Shown here piece by piece: positions 51,292-54,450 of a DNA stretch of 54,450 bases. Each line of letters starts with the position of its first letter. Position 1 is the first letter of the stretch. The DNA comes from an uncultured Verrucomicrobiota bacterium. Lineage in GTDB: Bacteria > Verrucomicrobiota > Verrucomicrobiia > Limisphaerales > UBA9464. The stretch covers positions 1-54,450 of the forward strand of contig CAJAHH010000127.1 in assembly GCA_903939515.1 (NCBI GenBank), given 5' to 3'. The notes under the pieces are model-generated. The model was not told where the DNA came from. It searched no databases and saw only the letters and a list, made by a program, of their open reading frames with translations. The position numbers and the translations under genes were made by a program.

Positions 51292-54063
51292 ATGAATTCC
51301 CTCATTGCGAAGATCGAAGAGAGCGCCCGCAAGCTGCTCGTGCTGCCGCCCCTGAGCAAACCGGCCGACGAACTCCCTCGCTACAAGCGCTTTCTGAAGG
51401 TCGAGAGCCATCGACTTCACCTTCTGCATCGAGGCGGCGCCAGCGGACTGAACGTTTGCCGCGCCCGATCCGCGATGATGGATGTGCTCATCCGAAAATT
51501 GTGGACGTCCATCCAGAGCGTCTTCCCAGCTCTCACGGGAAAAGCTCCCAAGGTGACGTTGGTGGCCTTTGGCGGTTACGGACGCGGTGAACTCAATCCC
51601 TTCAGTGACATCGACCTCATGTTCCTGCACGCCGAGGGGCTTAGCCCCGAGGGTGCGGAACTGAAGACCCTCGCCGAGTGGACCGGAGGGTTGCTCTACA
51701 CCCTGTGGGACATCGGACTCAAGGTGGGTCACGCCGTGCGTACGGTGGAAGACTGCGTCCGCCTGGCCAATGAAGACATGCAGGCCAAGACCGCGCTCAT
51801 TGAGGCCCGCCGGGTGACCGGCGATGAACCCCTCTTCGAACAACTCCAACGCGAAGTGCAGAAGCACTGCGTCCGCCGCCACGAAGACGAATATATCGCC
51901 CAACGACTGGCCGACCAGGCCACCCGCCGCACCAAATACGGCAACTCACCGGCCTTGCAGGAACCCAACGTCAAAAACGGCGTCGGCGGCCTCCGTGACT
52001 TTCAGAACCTCCTCTGGATGGCTTACTTCAAGCACGGGACCCGTTCGCTCATGGACCTCCAGAAAGCCGAGTTCCTCAGCGCCTCCGACCGCAAGCAAAT
52101 GGAAGCGGCCTACGACTTCTTGCTGCGCACCCGCAATGAGCTGCATTACGTCGCCGGCCGGGCCGCCGAAACCCTGACGCCCATCGTCAAGCCGGCCGTC
52201 GCGCTAGGCCTGGGATTTTCTGACCGATCGCCCAGGGCCCGCACCGAAGCCTTCATGCGGGAGTACTACACCCACGCCCGCAACCTGTACCTCACCACCC
52301 GCACCCTAGAACAGCGACTAGCGCTGGTCCCCAGCCCGGGAAACTCAAAGACAGGCAAAACCAAAGGTGGAAAACCCAAACGCGGCGCAGCGCCCGCAGA
52401 GGAGTTCGATGGATTCCGAATCTTGGACGGGCAGCTCCACATGGTGGACCGGGGCATTCTCCGTCAGGATCGAGGCCGTATTCTCCGGGCCTTCCTAGAG
52501 GCCCAGAAACGGGGGCTGCAAATCCACCCGGACCTAGCCCAATTACTCCGTCAGCAAGTGTCGCTGGTCGATCGATCCTTCAAGGCCAATTCGCACTACC
52601 AGGCCACCTTCCTCGAGATCCTCAACCAGCGTGGCAATGTGGCTCCCTATGTCCGGGCCATGCACGAGGTGGGTCTGCTCGGCCGATTCCTGCCCGAGTT
52701 CGGCAAGATGACCAACCTGGTGCAGCACGAGTTCTACCACCAATACGCCGTGGACGAGCACACGCTCACTTGCGTGGCCAAACTCGATCAAGTCTGGGGC
52801 GCCGAGACTCGCCCCTTCGCTGGCTACACCGAACTCTTCCACCACGTGGAGCGCCCGTTTGTCCTGTACCTAGCGCTGCTGCTTCACGATTGCGGCAAGG
52901 CCTTCCCAGGACGACGCCATGAATTGGTCGGGGCTGAACTGGCCCTGAAAGTCTCCAAGCGGTTCCGACTCGACGGCACCACCGCCCACACACTTTCGCT
53001 CATTATCGAGCACCACCTCACCATGGTGCAGACCTCGCAGCGGCGGGACCTCGACGACCCGGAAGTCATCCAAACCTTCGCCGCCCAAGTCCAAGGAACG
53101 GAGAATCTTGACCTACTTACCCTGCACACCTTCGCCGATTCGATGGGCACGAGCGACACCCTCTGGAACGGCTTCAAAGATTCCTTGCTCCTCACCCTCC
53201 ATCTGAAGACGACACGGGCACTCCAAGGCACCACCGAATTCATTGAGGCCGAAATCCGACAACGGCAACTGCTGCGCGAACAAGTTCAGAGCCTGTTGCC
53301 CAAGACCTTCTCGGAGGAGGAGTTCGCGGCCCATTTCGAGGGGTTACCCGCCCGATACTTTCAAATCCACTCGCCGCGGCAAATCGCCCGGGATCTGACC
53401 CTCGTCCACCAATTCATCCACCTCCAACTCACTCAAGAAGACCGAGCCCTAGAGCCGGCCGTGCTCTGGAACGAGGAGAAAGACCGTGGCTGGACTCGCG
53501 TCCACTTCTGCACCTGGGACCGGCCTGGGTTATTCACAAAATTCACAGGGGCTCTCACCGCCGCTGGGCTGAACATCTTTTCCGCGCAAATCTTTACCCG
53601 TTCCGACGGCGTTGTGATCGACAGCTTCTATGTCACCGACGCCCGGACCGGGGCCGCACCCGACCCCTCCGTGCGGGAACGCTTCGAGAAGCTCATCCGG
53701 GATGTCCTCGCCAAGGGCACAGACGTCCGACCCGCCGTCCGAAAAATCGCTGCCCAGACACGCCCCCTGTACCAGGCCCTGGCGGGCGAACATTTGGAGC
53801 CCAATATCCGATTTGAAAGCTCGGCTCCCAATGGAACTACCATCATTGACATAGAAACCGAAGACCGAGTGGGCCTGCTCTTCGCCCTGTCTCAGGCACT
53901 CAGCGAACTCGGACTCAACATTGTCCTTGCCAAGATCGTTACGGAGAAAGGGGCGGCCATTGACACATTCTATCTCACCGAGAAGAACGGCTCACCCGTC
54001 ATGTCCCCCGAGCGCCAGAACCAGATCGCGACGGAGCTGCGTCGTGTGATTCAGGATCTGTAA
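51292..54063 (+). CDS. glnD: GlnD bifunctional uridylyltransferase/uridylyl-removing enzyme
   Basis: The protein has 923 residues from the ATG at 51292. The nucleotidyltransferase domain 'GGYGRGELNPFSDIDLMFLH' is at about 94-113. An HD phosphohydrolase domain has 'LLHDCGKAFPGRRHELVGAE' near 530. Two C-terminal ACT domains (near 735 and 850) sense glutamine. It uridylylates PII under nitrogen limitation and removes the UMP when glutamine is plentiful. A Lys/Gly-rich linker (about 345-365, 'KTGKTKGGKPKRG') is unusual in the family. Neither glnB nor amtB is adjacent. Confidence 0.95.
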   Translation: MNSLIAKIEESARKLLVLPPLSKPADELPRYKRFLKVESHRLHLLHRGGASGLNVCRARSAMMDVLIRKLWTSIQSVFPALTGKAPKVTLVAFGGYGRGELNPFSDIDLMFLHAEGLSPEGAELKTLAEWTGGLLYTLWDIGLKVGHAVRTVEDCVRLANEDMQAKTALIEARRVTGDEPLFEQLQREVQKHCVRRHEDEYIAQRLADQATRRTKYGNSPALQEPNVKNGVGGLRDFQNLLWMAYFKHGTRSLMDLQKAEFLSASDRKQMEAAYDFLLRTRNELHYVAGRAAETLTPIVKPAVALGLGFSDRSPRARTEAFMREYYTHARNLYLTTRTLEQRLALVPSPGNSKTGKTKGGKPKRGAAPAEEFDGFRILDGQLHMVDRGILRQDRGRILRAFLEAQKRGLQIHPDLAQLLRQQVSLVDRSFKANSHYQATFLEILNQRGNVAPYVRAMHEVGLLGRFLPEFGKMTNLVQHEFYHQYAVDEHTLTCVAKLDQVWGAETRPFAGYTELFHHVERPFVLYLALLLHDCGKAFPGRRHELVGAELALKVSKRFRLDGTTAHTLSLIIEHHLTMVQTSQRRDLDDPEVIQTFAAQVQGTENLDLLTLHTFADSMGTSDTLWNGFKDSLLLTLHLKTTRALQGTTEFIEAEIRQRQLLREQVQSLLPKTFSEEEFAAHFEGLPARYFQIHSPRQIARDLTLVHQFIHLQLTQEDRALEPAVLWNEEKDRGWTRVHFCTWDRPGLFTKFTGALTAAGLNIFSAQIFTRSDGVVIDSFYVTDARTGAAPDPSVRERFEKLIRDVLAKGTDVRPAVRKIAAQTRPLYQALAGEHLEPNIRFESSAPNGTTIIDIETEDRVGLLFALSQALSELGLNIVLAKIVTEKGAAIDTFYLTEKNGSPVMSPERQNQIATELRRVIQDL

Positions 54064-54064
54064 C

Positions 54065-54133
54065 TACCAATACTCATATAATAGGGAGCCATTGTTGTAA
54101 TAGGGCCACCTCGTCCAAAATGAGTCATTGGTA
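54065..54133. repeat. Imperfect inverted repeat in the AT-rich gap after glnD
   Basis: TACCAATACTCAT (54065-54077) pairs with ATGAGTCATTGGTA (54120-54133) except for one extra base. The loop of about 42 bases contains two TAATAGGG words. A run of six T (54143-54148) follows, so it may act as the glnD terminator. It could also be the end of a mobile element. Confidence 0.45.
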
Positions 54134-54155
54134 TCATGAGGGTTTTTTGGTGTAC

Positions 54156-54173
54156 TAAATAATTAATTATTTA
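54156..54173. promoter_or_regulatory. Perfect 18-bp AT-rich palindrome
   Basis: TAAATAATTAATTATTTA reads the same on both strands and sits 19 bp before the ATG of the DUF4338 gene. The position suits an operator or a transposase-binding site. It contrasts sharply with the GC-rich surroundings. Confidence 0.45.
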
Positions 54174-54333
54174 CACCCATGATCCCGAAGTCATGGCCGT
54201 CGCAAAAGCACCCTCCGAAGCCAGCCTTCTTGACCGTGTCGTTGTCCGTCTGATTGAGCCGCAAGAGCGCGAGGAGTTTGACCGCCGCCTCAAGGAGAAC
54301 CATTACCTTCATCAACCCAGCGTTGCAGGCGAA

Positions 54334-54416
54334 TTGCGCCAAAATGTTTGTTACCGGCGAGGGGTTGGGACTGAGGGTCTGAAAGGGTCGTTGCGCCAAA
54401 AGTCCTGTTACCGTCG
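54334..54416. repeat. 26-bp direct repeats at the putative element end
   Basis: TTGCGCCAAAATGTTTGTTA (54334-54353, continuing CCGGCG) and TTGCGCCAAAAGTCCTGTTA (54391-54410, continuing CCGTCG) match at 21 of 26 bases and start 57 bp apart. Repeated terminal binding sites of this type are known from IS21-like elements. The family assignment is tentative. Confidence 0.5.
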
Positions 54417-54421
54417 CCAAC

Positions 54422-54450
54422 ATGGACAAATTGATGAGTTCTGGGACGCG
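54422..54450 (+). CDS. First codons of a possible transposase
   Basis: An ATG just after the second repeat opens a frame of nine codons (MDKLMSSGT) that continues past the window. Its place right after the repeats suggests the first gene of the inserted element. Far too little is present to name a family. Confidence 0.25.

Larger units (their letters stand above)
54193..54450 (+). pseudogene. Start of a DUF4338 (DruA-like) gene, probably interrupted
   Basis: The first 48 codons (MAVAKAPSEASLLDRVVVRL onward) fit the N-terminus of DUF4338 proteins, notably 'EREEFDRRLKENHYLHQPSVAGELR'. At about 54334 the match stops and the frame, still open to the window edge, becomes a low-complexity repeat (LRQNVCYRR...LRQKSCYRR) encoded by direct repeats. 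The simplest reading is that a mobile element inserted here. DUF4338 proteins are mostly transposon-linked, and some are part of the Druantia anti-phage system. The edge prevents confirmation. Confidence 0.45.

Noticed and set aside
1-54450. CRISPR array, rRNA, tRNA or classical riboswitch
   Set aside because: No regularly spaced repeats, no rRNA or tRNA signature and no recognised riboswitch core were seen on reading both strands.

Overview
The window is GC-rich, densely packed bacterial DNA that most resembles a Verrucomicrobiota (or related PVC-superphylum) chromosome. The case rests on several features together: two pairs of planctomycete/verrucomicrobial-type genes (a DUF1549/DUF1553 cytochrome-like protein with a DUF1501 protein, and a PA14/DUF1592-type lipoprotein with a DUF1552 protein), a pseudopilin-like FTLIELL protein, a secreted protein with a DxDxDG-like 'DADGASNLSEW' motif, a PQQ enzyme with a built-in cytochrome c domain, and a two-subunit 2-oxoacid:ferredoxin oxidoreductase. 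The phylum is an inference; no rRNA or tRNA gene is present to settle it.

Layout. 0-5 kb: a C-terminal gene fragment, a ROK-like sugar kinase/regulator and the lutABC lactate-oxidation operon with ATGA overlaps. 5-11 kb: an AsmA-like membrane protein with its coupled partner, then DUF1553-DUF1501. 11-16 kb: an accessory island with a small ORF overlapping a minimal nucleotidyltransferase, a RES/Xre-type toxin-antitoxin pair, a HipBA pair, and a decayed fragment of the same nucleotidyltransferase at the far end. 16-25 kb: AlkC, an MFS transporter, UppP, a secreted protein, an RlmI-like methyltransferase coupled to a sugar nucleotidyltransferase, a Gfo/Idh oxidoreductase and a PstS-like binding protein. 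25-32 kb: the DUF1592-DUF1552 pair and korAB, closed by a clear terminator. 32-38.7 kb: a sugar/sorbosone dehydrogenase, a NYN-OST-HTH protein, a GreA/B-like factor, an M16-fold protein without its zinc site, and a large HTTM (vitamin K-dependent carboxylase-like) membrane protein.

38.8-44.8 kb is the most interesting block. It is one compact operon: a double DUF4178 zinc-ribbon membrane protein, a 48-residue membrane microprotein, a DUF350 membrane protein, a membrane-embedded spermidine-synthase-like enzyme, a twin-arginine FAD oxidoreductase and S-adenosylmethionine decarboxylase (SpeD). SpeD makes the aminopropyl donor and the SpeE-like enzyme would use it, while the other four proteins are at the membrane or exported. 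This suggests a membrane-associated polyamine modification pathway rather than ordinary cytosolic spermidine synthesis.

44.8-54 kb: a PQQ dehydrogenase, a pseudopilin-like protein, DeoC, an EVE protein, a LolD/LolC(E) lipoprotein exporter pair and GlnD. The right edge has an AT-rich spacer with an 18-bp palindrome, the start of a DUF4338 (DruA-like) gene that seems broken by a mobile element, and the first codons of what may be that element's transposase. Non-coding features are few: two convincing terminators, several inverted repeats, one candidate operator pair and an imperfect direct repeat around the nucleotidyltransferase.
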